64,000 nt of DNA from Paenibacillus sp. FSL R7-0337 (GTDB lineage: Bacteria; Bacillota; Bacilli; Paenibacillales; Paenibacillaceae). Where the stretch lies: contig NZ_CP150218.1 of NCBI RefSeq assembly GCF_037969875.1, positions 1-64,000 of the forward strand, written 5' to 3'. Of this stretch, positions 17,599 to 24,938 are shown piece by piece. Every line of letters starts with the position of its first letter. Within the stretch, counting starts at the first letter, position 1. The position numbers and the translations under genes are program-made. The notes beneath the pieces are model-generated. The model saw only the letters and a list, made by a program, of their open reading frames with translations. It was not told the DNA's origin and did no database searches.

Positions 17599-18197
17599 TA
17601 TCAATCGTGATAGCCGAAGACCAGCGGATGCTGCTGGGAGCACTATCGGCTCTGCTGGACCTGGAGGAAGATATGCGGGTGGTCGGTAAGGCGGGCAACG
17701 GGGAAGAAGCCGTGAAGCTGGTGAAGCAACTGCATCCGGATATCTGTATTATGGACATTGAAATGCCCGCCATGACGGGTCTGGAAGCGGCAGAAGCGCT
17801 GAAGGGGGAAAGCTGCAAAATCATGATTTTGACCACCTTTGCCCGGGCAGGGTATTTCGAGCGTGCGGTCAAGGCCGGAGTCGACGCCTATCTGCTTAAG
17901 GACAGTCCGAGCGAAGAGCTGGCGCTGTCGATCCGCAGTGTCATGGACGGCAAGCGCATGTACGCGCCAGAGCTGATGGATGAGGCTTACAGCAAGGAAG
18001 CAAATCCGCTGACCGAGCGGGAGAAGGAGGTGCTGGGGCTCATCGCAGACGGCAAGAATACGAAAGAGATCGCCAGCCAGCTCTATATCACCACCGGAAC
18101 GGTCCGCAACTATATCTCGGTCATTCTGGACAAGCTGGATGTAGGCAACCGGATCGAGGCGATTACACGCTTTAAGGAGAAAGGCTGGTTCAAATAA
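17595..18197 (+). CDS. desR: Response regulator DesR
   Basis: This 200-residue NarL/LuxR-type regulator has a receiver domain with phospho-acceptor D54 in CIMDIEMPA, the conserved T in MILTTFARAG and K in YLLKDSP. The C-terminal LuxR helix-turn-helix is PLTEREKEVLGLIADGKN through TVRNYIS. The partner kinase overlaps it by 4 bases. In B. subtilis phosphorylated DesR activates des; the inverted repeats at 15105 are the likely target here. Confidence 0.93.
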   Translation: MISIVIAEDQRMLLGALSALLDLEEDMRVVGKAGNGEEAVKLVKQLHPDICIMDIEMPAMTGLEAAEALKGESCKIMILTTFARAGYFERAVKAGVDAYLLKDSPSEELALSIRSVMDGKRMYAPELMDEAYSKEANPLTEREKEVLGLIADGKNTKEIASQLYITTGTVRNYISVILDKLDVGNRIEAITRFKEKGWFK

Positions 18198-18219
18198 AAT
18201 ATCCCTGCGGGGAAGCAGG

Positions 18220-18256
18220 AACGGCGGCTGTCTTATGAGGGCTGGCCGTTTTTTTT
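18220..18256 (+). terminator. Terminator after desR
   Basis: Stem AACGGC/GCCGTT around an internal GGCTG...GCTG segment, followed by an eight-T run (18249-18256). It lies 22 bases past the desR stop. Confidence 0.7.
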
Positions 18257-18260
18257 GTTC

Positions 18261-18359
18261 AAATATAAGAATTTATATGTTGCACACAATAAATTATCCT
18301 TCTATTTCTCGCTGAAACGGTACCGTCCTTTAAAAGGACGGCAATGCTGTTTCCACTTG
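18261..18359 (+). repeat. Dispersed intergenic hairpin repeat, copy B
   Basis: The second copy of the element also present at 8587 and 48365. It opens AAATATAAGAA, contains the shared core (CTTCTATTTCTCGCTGAAAC), then a hairpin centred on CCGTCCTTTAAAAGGACGG, and closes CCACTTG. It begins five bases after the desR terminator T-run. Confidence 0.88.
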
Positions 18360-18628
18360 GAATATAGAGTGTACATATATCGCTTAGAACAGAGCTTGAC
18401 TAGAAGTGAATCTAGGACCTATCACCCATTTTCTATCTGTAAGCGGTTACTCTATTGGATCGGACGCCAAGATTTGTTAATATAAATGCAAACATGTGAT
18501 CTTATTTGTAGTCGTTTTGTGATGTTATTTGTAGTCGTTTTATGTGAAGTTGGGTAATAAATACTTGTGCCCCGTATGCACGTTTATTCATTCTGCTTAC
18601 ATCCTAATTCAGCCGGGAGGAATCTAAT
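18360..18628. other. Leader region upstream of the SWIM-HEAT-MoxR operon
   Basis: No gene is seen. The stretch is AT-rich and holds the 23-bp direct repeat at 18496-18541, which is the likeliest control element of the operon starting at 18629. Weak promoter-like hexamers are present but none is convincing. Confidence 0.4.
18496..18541 (+). repeat. Two head-to-tail 23-bp direct repeats
   Basis: GTGATCTTATTTGTAGTCG plus TTTT at 18496-18518 is repeated with a single base change at 18519-18541. The pair lies 88 bases before the first gene of the six-gene operon. Direct repeats of about two helical turns are typical binding sites for a dimeric or cooperatively binding regulator. Confidence 0.75.
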
Positions 18629-20074
18629 TTGCCAGAGCTAACATCCACGTACGTCGATTCACTTGCACCTAATGCTGCTGCGATCAAGAACGGCCAGGGG
18701 CTGGTCCGCAAGAAGAGCTTTGTGGAGCTCCATCAGTCGGAGAACGGAGAACTATTGTTCGGAAAATGTGCCGGAAGCGGCAAAACGCCCTATGAGTGCT
18801 CAGTGGACTTCATCGCACCAGACAGCCCGGTCTTCCGCTGCAGCTGCCCTAGCCGCCAATTCCCCTGCAAGCACGCATTAGGTCTGCTCTATGCCTACAC
18901 CGAAGGCCAGACGTTCACGCCTGCCCCGGTTCCTGAAGACATTGCATCGAAGCGCGAGAAGGCGGAGAAGCGGGAAGAGAACAAGGTGAAGCAGGCGGCA
19001 GAAGGGGCAGACCCCAAGCCGAAGAAGGTTAACAAATCCGCCCTGAAGAAAAAAATCAACGCACAGCTCGAAGGGCTTGATCTGCTGGAGAAGCTGGTGC
19101 TCTCCTTCGTACGCAGTGGCCTGTCCACGATTGACAAGTCTGCGGCCAAGACGCTTCAGGGGCATGTGAAGGAGCTCGGGAACTATTATCTGTCCGGGGC
19201 CCAGATCGAGCTGCGCCGCTTCGCGAATCTGATGTCCAGCGGCAAGGATCAGGAGCAGAACTATACATATGCGGTGGAGCAGCTGACACGGCTACACGCA
19301 TTTATCAAGAAGGGCCGGGCGTATCTTCAGGCCCGGAGCGAGGACCCGGAGCTTGCGCTCGATCACGAATCCACTATTGATGAATGGCTGGGCCATGCTT
19401 GGCAGCTTAGCGAGCTGAAGGAATATGGTCTGGTGAAGGAGGGGGCGGAGCTGCTGCAGTTATCCTTCTACAGCTACAACGATGCTGCCCGCCAGGAGTT
19501 TGTAGACCTTGGCTTTTGGCTGGATCTCTCTGCGGAAGGCGGTGAGATCCGCCGGACCTTTAACTACCGCCCATACAAGGCGGCGAAGCTGATGCGCGAG
19601 GAAGACAGCTTCTTCGACATTGCCGTGGTTCCTCAGCTGTACACCTATCCAGGGGACATGAATGCCCGTATCCGGTACGAGTCCATGTCTTCAAGACCGG
19701 TGCAGGGTACTGATCTTGAGCGGGCGGCCGCCATGGCTCACCGTTCTTATTCAGAAGTCTTCAAGAAGGTGAAGAACCAGATCAAGAACCCGCTGAGCGA
19801 CAAGCAGCCGGTCATGCTGCTGCATGCATCATCTCTGGGCGTTACTGAGAACGGCCAGTATGTCCTGACCGACGGGGAAGGAACACGGCTGCTCCTGGAG
19901 GATATCCCATCGGTCCCGCAGGGCACAGTAGGGCTGCTGCCATTCCTTCCGGCGGGAGCCCGCGAGGACTGCACGGTTATGGTCATGTTCGAGCATGACC
20001 TGGACCAGGGACGTCTGCGTGCCCAGCCGCTTAGTGTTCTTATGGACGAAGAGGTCATTCGACTGCTGTACTGA
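18629..20074 (+). CDS. SWIM zinc-finger protein (YehQ-like)
   Basis: This 481-residue protein has an N-terminal SWIM zinc site, C71-x-C73-x6-C80-x-H82 (CSCPSRQFPCKH), preceded by a GLVRKKSFVEL strand, then a highly charged linker of about 60 residues (Lys/Glu/Ala-rich) and a helical C-terminal part. SWIM fingers bind nucleic acid or protein. The start is TTG with GGGAGGAA about 6-8 bases upstream. It is the first gene of a six-gene operon with HEAT-like, MoxR, DUF5682 and VWA proteins. The same families occur in E. coli as yehQ, yehL, yehM and yehP, whose function is not established, so I give no gene symbol. Confidence 0.85.
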   Translation: MPELTSTYVDSLAPNAAAIKNGQGLVRKKSFVELHQSENGELLFGKCAGSGKTPYECSVDFIAPDSPVFRCSCPSRQFPCKHALGLLYAYTEGQTFTPAPVPEDIASKREKAEKREENKVKQAAEGADPKPKKVNKSALKKKINAQLEGLDLLEKLVLSFVRSGLSTIDKSAAKTLQGHVKELGNYYLSGAQIELRRFANLMSSGKDQEQNYTYAVEQLTRLHAFIKKGRAYLQARSEDPELALDHESTIDEWLGHAWQLSELKEYGLVKEGAELLQLSFYSYNDAARQEFVDLGFWLDLSAEGGEIRRTFNYRPYKAAKLMREEDSFFDIAVVPQLYTYPGDMNARIRYESMSSRPVQGTDLERAAAMAHRSYSEVFKKVKNQIKNPLSDKQPVMLLHASSLGVTENGQYVLTDGEGTRLLLEDIPSVPQGTVGLLPFLPAGAREDCTVMVMFEHDLDQGRLRAQPLSVLMDEEVIRLLY

Positions 20075-20088
20075 CAGGAGGCGTGTCT

Positions 20089-21924
20089 ATGAGCACAGCG
20101 TTACTACAGGAGCTTCATCAGGAGTATAGAAGATTGTACATTGCCGGAAGCGAGCTGGCAGCGGGAGATTTCCGCCTGAACCGGCTGCTTCCGCAGGTTC
20201 AGCAGTTCGGTGAGCGGTCACCGGTCTTCAAGAGACTCGGTGAAGGCATTGCAGCGTTGCTTGAACCCGGCAGTCCTGACGGGCCTGCCCCCAGCGTTCT
20301 ATTGCAGGAGCAGACTCTGCTGCTGGAGTCCGTGCTGTACACCCAAGGGACAACAGCTGTGGAAGGAACCCCAGGCCCTCTGCCCGTGTGGGGCTTCGCG
20401 CTTCAGACTGCTCAGCCTTACCGGAAGCTGGCGCCTGTGCTGGAGGCACTCAGCACGACGGGCAGCGGCAGATATGAGATCGTGGTCGATGCCTTCCAGA
20501 AAGGCGTCTTCGGGGATCTGCGTCTGCTGCTGCTGGCGGTCTCAGCGCTGAATGATCCGTATTCGGAACTGGCGGACTATGTGAAGGAGCATATTCTTCC
20601 TTCGTATGGGCCGGAGATTAGCGGCTACCTGCTGGAGAGCTTCAATCCGGCAGGCGGGCGGAGCGAGGCGCGCAAGCTGGAGGTCATCGCCAAGGCAGGT
20701 GCCGCCAGGCATCTGGATACGGTCTTCCAGGCTGCAGAGAGCGGCAGCGATGAGGTCAGGGTTGCTGCTATCGCTTGCTTGGCAGGGGATGAGCAATATA
20801 CAGCCGCTTTGCTGGAATGGTCGGCTGACAAGAAGAAGGCGATTCGTGAAGCAGCGTACACGGCGCTGGCGGCCGGCGCGAGTGAACTGGGAGCGGAGCG
20901 GCTCTACGAAGCCTTCTGTGCGGGGAAGGACCGTGAGATGGTTGCCGAGGTGCTTGCGAACCTGCCTGCTGCGCTGGCCGCGGAGAAGCTGGCCGACCTG
21001 TTCATGGTGAAGCTCCGCCAGGCCCCGCAGAATAATGGAGACCCGCAGCAGACGGAAGCTGTCTGGGCGGAGATCCAGCAGTACATGAGGGCGCTGTTTA
21101 GTGCCCGGAGCAGCAAGCTTGATGAAATCTACAGTTATGTAATCAGCGAATATGACCGCTTCCAGTCGCTGGGATGGAAGCAGCTTATCATTCAGGCAGT
21201 GCGGTACAAGGAGTGGACAGTAACAGATTCCAGCCTCAGGGAGCTGCAGTTATTGGCGGAGCGTGACTACAACTATCTGCTGTATTATTTCCGGGCGGCC
21301 CGTAAAATGATGATTCCGCAGGAGCTGTATAACCAGTTCGCCGGGGGATTGAAGCAAAGGCTGCTCTCCTTCATGAAGAAGGATACCGCGCAGCGGGAAC
21401 AGTTTCTGATCGACATCCTGGACCGGGTGATTATTAACCCTAAGCCACGGTACTACTACAAGGCTGAGGATACCTTCGATCGAATGAGCGCTGAGGAGAT
21501 TGAAGCCGCCTGGGACCCGCGCTGGCTCGACTGGTTTATCCAGCGGGATGCACTTAATCTGGTCTGCACTTTCGCCCGGCCGGGACATAAGGGAGTGCGG
21601 GAATATCTGCTGAAGAAGCTGAAGGTGCCTCCGCAGCCCAGAGATGACGAGGTTCTTCCTAACATCTTCATTGGACTTGAACGTGCAGGAGTTCCTGAGC
21701 CGGGACGCCTGGAGCTGCTTATGTCTGCACTGGAGAGCGGCAGATTCGATCAGACGAACCAGTTCAGCAATTCGCTGACCCGCCTGATGGAGCGGTTGCC
21801 GGCTGGATACCGTTCCCGGCTGGAAGCTGCGGCGCCAAGGTACACGTTCGTGGCCAAGCGGCAACTGGAGCACCTGATCAGTATCATGAACGAATTAAAT
21901 TCACTTAGGGAGGACAATCCATGA
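20089..21924 (+). CDS. HEAT-like repeat protein, paralogue 1
   Basis: This 611-residue soluble helical protein is a close tandem paralogue of the next gene. It opens MSTALLQELHQEYRRLYIAG and contains HEAT-like helix pairs at about 195-300 (VRVAAIACLAG, IREAAYTALAAG), giving a scaffold-type solenoid. A conserved block near residue 474 (WDPRWLDWFIQRDALNLVC, then FARPGHKGVREYL) is shared with the paralogue. No enzymatic motif was seen. I chose the ATG at 20089, which has AGGAGG seven bases upstream and matches the paralogue start, over the GTG at 20083. It begins 14 bases after the SWIM gene and overlaps the next gene by 4 bases. Confidence 0.82.
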   Translation: MSTALLQELHQEYRRLYIAGSELAAGDFRLNRLLPQVQQFGERSPVFKRLGEGIAALLEPGSPDGPAPSVLLQEQTLLLESVLYTQGTTAVEGTPGPLPVWGFALQTAQPYRKLAPVLEALSTTGSGRYEIVVDAFQKGVFGDLRLLLLAVSALNDPYSELADYVKEHILPSYGPEISGYLLESFNPAGGRSEARKLEVIAKAGAARHLDTVFQAAESGSDEVRVAAIACLAGDEQYTAALLEWSADKKKAIREAAYTALAAGASELGAERLYEAFCAGKDREMVAEVLANLPAALAAEKLADLFMVKLRQAPQNNGDPQQTEAVWAEIQQYMRALFSARSSKLDEIYSYVISEYDRFQSLGWKQLIIQAVRYKEWTVTDSSLRELQLLAERDYNYLLYYFRAARKMMIPQELYNQFAGGLKQRLLSFMKKDTAQREQFLIDILDRVIINPKPRYYYKAEDTFDRMSAEEIEAAWDPRWLDWFIQRDALNLVCTFARPGHKGVREYLLKKLKVPPQPRDDEVLPNIFIGLERAGVPEPGRLELLMSALESGRFDQTNQFSNSLTRLMERLPAGYRSRLEAAAPRYTFVAKRQLEHLISIMNELNSLREDNP

Positions 21925-23756
21925 GCACAGCGTTATTGCAGGAGCTGCATCAGGAATACAGAAGACTGTATATTGCCGGAAGTGAGCTGGCGGCCGGAGA
22001 TTTCCGTCTGAAGCGGCTGCTTCCGCAATTTCAGCAGCTAGGCGAGCGGTCACCGGTCTTTAAGAAGCTAGGCGAGGGAATCACTGCACTGATTGAACCG
22101 GGTAGTCCGGACGGTCCTGCCCCGGGTATTCAGTTGCAGGAGAATACCCTGCTGCTGGAGTCCGTGCTGTACACCCAGGGAACGACAACCGTGGATGGGA
22201 CGCCCGGACTCTTGCCGGTCCGGAAGTTCACTCTTCAGACGAATCAGACTTACCGGAAGCTTGCGCCTGTGATTGAAGCGCTCACCACTACCGGAAGCGG
22301 CAGATATGAGATTGTATTGGATGCCTATAAGGAAGGAGTCTTTCAGGATCTGCGTCTGCTGCCGCTGGCTGTCTCAGCGCTGAACGACCCGTATTCGGAG
22401 CTGGCAGAATATGCGAAGAATCATATTCTGCCTTCTTATGGGCCGGAGATCGCCGGATACCTGCTGGAGAGCTTCAACCCGGCAGGGGGGCGAAGCGAGG
22501 TCCGCAAGCTGGAGGTCATTGCCCAAGCAGGCGCTTCCAGTCACCTGGACGTTATTGTTCAAGCAGCCGAGAACGGTAGTGATGAGATCCGGGCAGCGGC
22601 CATGAAGTGTCTGGGAGAGTATGGGGAATATACAGCACTCCTGCTGGAGTGGTCTTCCGACAAAAAGAAAATCATCCGTGAAGCCGCCTACACAGCGCTG
22701 GCGGCGGGTGGAACGGCACAGGGAGCAGAGCGGCTCATTGAGGTGTTCCTCCAGAAGAAGGACCGTGAGATGTTAGCCGCAGTGCTGGCGTATGGGGCTC
22801 CTGCAGAGGTCTATGCGAGGCTTACGGCATTATTCATGGATGAGCTTACGGCCGCACCGGAGACGAATGCCGATAAGAAAATCACCGAGAAGGCCTGGGA
22901 TGAGCTGGCTCCCTTCATGGCGGCTCTCCGCCAGGCAAAGAGTGCGGAACTGGATGCCATTTATAGCTATGTTCTTAAGGAGTATGACCGCTATACTTCC
23001 CTCGGCTGGATTCATCTGATTGACCAGGCGGCCTGGTACAAGCAGGAATCAGCGGATAACGCCGCGCTGGAAGAGCTCGCAGAGCTGGCGCAGCGCAGCG
23101 TGCGGTATCTGCCGAATTATTTCCATGCGGCCAAGCGGAGAGTCAGCCCGCAGGAGAAGTTCGACCGGTTCGCTGGAACCCTCACGGAGACCAAGCTGAT
23201 CGGGCAGGCGGCCAAGCAGGCGGCTCAGCGCTCGCAATTGCTGATCCATACGATCGAGGAGCAGGCAGTGGACCTGTACTGGGACTATGAGGTGCGTTGG
23301 GATGCCTCGGGCGTCAGACAATATAACAGGCGGATCATGTCGGCTGAAGAGGTTGCTGCCGAATGGGACCCGCGCTGGCTGGAATGGTCCATCAAGCAGG
23401 ATGCCATGAATCTGGCCTGTGTCTTCGCCCGGCCCGGACATCAGGGAGTGCAGAATTACCTGCGGGGCAAGCTGGAAGGTACGCTCAAACGGTACACGTA
23501 TGACCGTCTCGCGAATATTTTTAAAGGACTGGAGAGGGCAGAACTGCCTGAGACGGAGCGGCTGGAGCTGCTGATCTCTGCGCTCGAAGAGAACAACGTA
23601 CGCAATTTGTATACCTTTGACCACTACTTGTTCGAGATGATGGAGCGCTTCCCTGCCAGCTATGTGGACCGGGTGAAGGAGATCGCCCCCCGGTTCAAAT
23701 ATGAATCCAAGCGCCAGCTGGAATATATACTGGACCAGCTAGTAAGTAAGCAGTAA
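21921..23756 (+). CDS. HEAT-like repeat protein, paralogue 2
   Basis: This 611-residue protein is colinear with paralogue 1 over its whole length; the first 150 codons are almost the same at the DNA level, while the region at about residues 300-470 has drifted. HEAT-like units lie at about 195-300, and the WDPRWLEW / FARPGHQGVQNYL block is near residue 480. It starts by ATGA overlap with its paralogue and ends 78 bases before the MoxR gene. The pair probably arose by tandem duplication and may form a heterodimeric scaffold for the ATPase and VWA proteins; that role is inference. Confidence 0.82.
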   Translation: MSTALLQELHQEYRRLYIAGSELAAGDFRLKRLLPQFQQLGERSPVFKKLGEGITALIEPGSPDGPAPGIQLQENTLLLESVLYTQGTTTVDGTPGLLPVRKFTLQTNQTYRKLAPVIEALTTTGSGRYEIVLDAYKEGVFQDLRLLPLAVSALNDPYSELAEYAKNHILPSYGPEIAGYLLESFNPAGGRSEVRKLEVIAQAGASSHLDVIVQAAENGSDEIRAAAMKCLGEYGEYTALLLEWSSDKKKIIREAAYTALAAGGTAQGAERLIEVFLQKKDREMLAAVLAYGAPAEVYARLTALFMDELTAAPETNADKKITEKAWDELAPFMAALRQAKSAELDAIYSYVLKEYDRYTSLGWIHLIDQAAWYKQESADNAALEELAELAQRSVRYLPNYFHAAKRRVSPQEKFDRFAGTLTETKLIGQAAKQAAQRSQLLIHTIEEQAVDLYWDYEVRWDASGVRQYNRRIMSAEEVAAEWDPRWLEWSIKQDAMNLACVFARPGHQGVQNYLRGKLEGTLKRYTYDRLANIFKGLERAELPETERLELLISALEENNVRNLYTFDHYLFEMMERFPASYVDRVKEIAPRFKYESKRQLEYILDQLVSKQ

Positions 23757-23834
23757 AGTCTGCAATATACTTAGTGTCACCGGCACGGAAGAGATTGTCC
23801 CGGATGGACGGGGATATATAAAGGAGAGGTGTAC

Positions 23835-24938
23835 ATGTCAACAGAACAAGGTCAGCTTCAGGATTACATGCGTCTGCCGGCTGAAATCCTGTATCGTGAG
23901 GAGCTGGAAGCTCTACGCAAGGAGGATAGCGGACGTATTCCTGCCGGCTGGCAGATGTCCCCGCGCTCAGTCCTCACCTTCATTACTGGCGGCAAGGCGG
24001 GCAAGACCGTGATTACCCCGAAATATATCGGCAACACCCGGCTGATCGAGATGGCCGTTGCCACACTGGTCACTGACCGGGCGCTGCTGCTGATCGGGGA
24101 GCCGGGCACCGCGAAATCCTGGCTGTCCGAGAATCTGGCAGCGGCGATCTACGGCAACTCAGGCATGGTAGTGCAGGGGACTGCGGGAACAAGCGAAGAG
24201 CATGTGCGCTATTCCTGGAACTACGCCATGCTCCTGGCGAATGGTCCGACGCCGGAGGCGCTGGTCAAGAGCCCGATTATGCGGGCGATGGAGGACGGTG
24301 GTATTGCCCGGTTTGAAGAAATCTCCCGCTGTGCCTCCGAGGTACAGGACGCGCTGATCTCGATTCTGTCGGAGAAGACGATCTCCGTGCCGGAGCTGGG
24401 CAAGGAGACCAGTGCCCGCAAGGGTTTTTCGATTATAGCCACTGCTAATACGCGGGACCGCGGAGTCAATGAGATGTCCGCTGCCCTGAAGCGGCGCTTC
24501 AATATCATTGTGCTGCCTGCGCCATCGGACCTTGAGACGGAGCTGTCGATTGTGAAGAAGCGTGTGGGTGAGATCGCCTCCTCCTATGAGCTGCAGGCTG
24601 CTGTTCCGGCAGATGAAGCGCTGCTGAAGGTGGTCACCATCTTCCGCGAGCTGCGCAGCGGCATGACCCTCGACAAGAAGGAGAAGGTGAAGACTCCAGC
24701 CGGTGTAATCTCCACGGCAGAAGCGATCTCCCTGCTGACGAACAGCATGGCACTGGCGGCAAGCTTCGGGAGCGGAGAACTGACCGACGAGGATCTGGCA
24801 GCGGGACTCCAAGGGGCGATCGTCAAGGATGACGACAAGGATAAGCTGGTGTGGAAGGAATATCTGGATAATGTAATGAAGAAAAAAGGAGCGGACTGGC
24901 GCGGACTCTATCAAGCCTGCAAGGAGATGAACGAGTGA
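23835..24938 (+). CDS. MoxR-type AAA+ ATPase (YehL-like)
   Basis: This 367-residue ATPase has Walker A GEPGTAKS (residues 88-95), Walker B GIARFEE (156-162), sensor 1 N205 in ATANTRDRG and arginine fingers in the ALKRRFN segment (R220, R221). The C-terminal lid runs to the end. MoxR ATPases work with VWA proteins as metal-dependent chaperones or to remodel target complexes. The start at 23835 has AAGGAG eight bases upstream. Its stop overlaps the GTG of the DUF5682 gene, and the VWA gene is next but one, which fits a stable ATPase-VWA pair. Confidence 0.92.
   Translation: MSTEQGQLQDYMRLPAEILYREELEALRKEDSGRIPAGWQMSPRSVLTFITGGKAGKTVITPKYIGNTRLIEMAVATLVTDRALLLIGEPGTAKSWLSENLAAAIYGNSGMVVQGTAGTSEEHVRYSWNYAMLLANGPTPEALVKSPIMRAMEDGGIARFEEISRCASEVQDALISILSEKTISVPELGKETSARKGFSIIATANTRDRGVNEMSAALKRRFNIIVLPAPSDLETELSIVKKRVGEIASSYELQAAVPADEALLKVVTIFRELRSGMTLDKKEKVKTPAGVISTAEAISLLTNSMALAASFGSGELTDEDLAAGLQGAIVKDDDKDKLVWKEYLDNVMKKKGADWRGLYQACKEMNE

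Noticed and set aside
18255..18485. 76-codon frame after desR
   Set aside because: It runs through the dispersed repeat copy B, so it is a by-product of that sequence.
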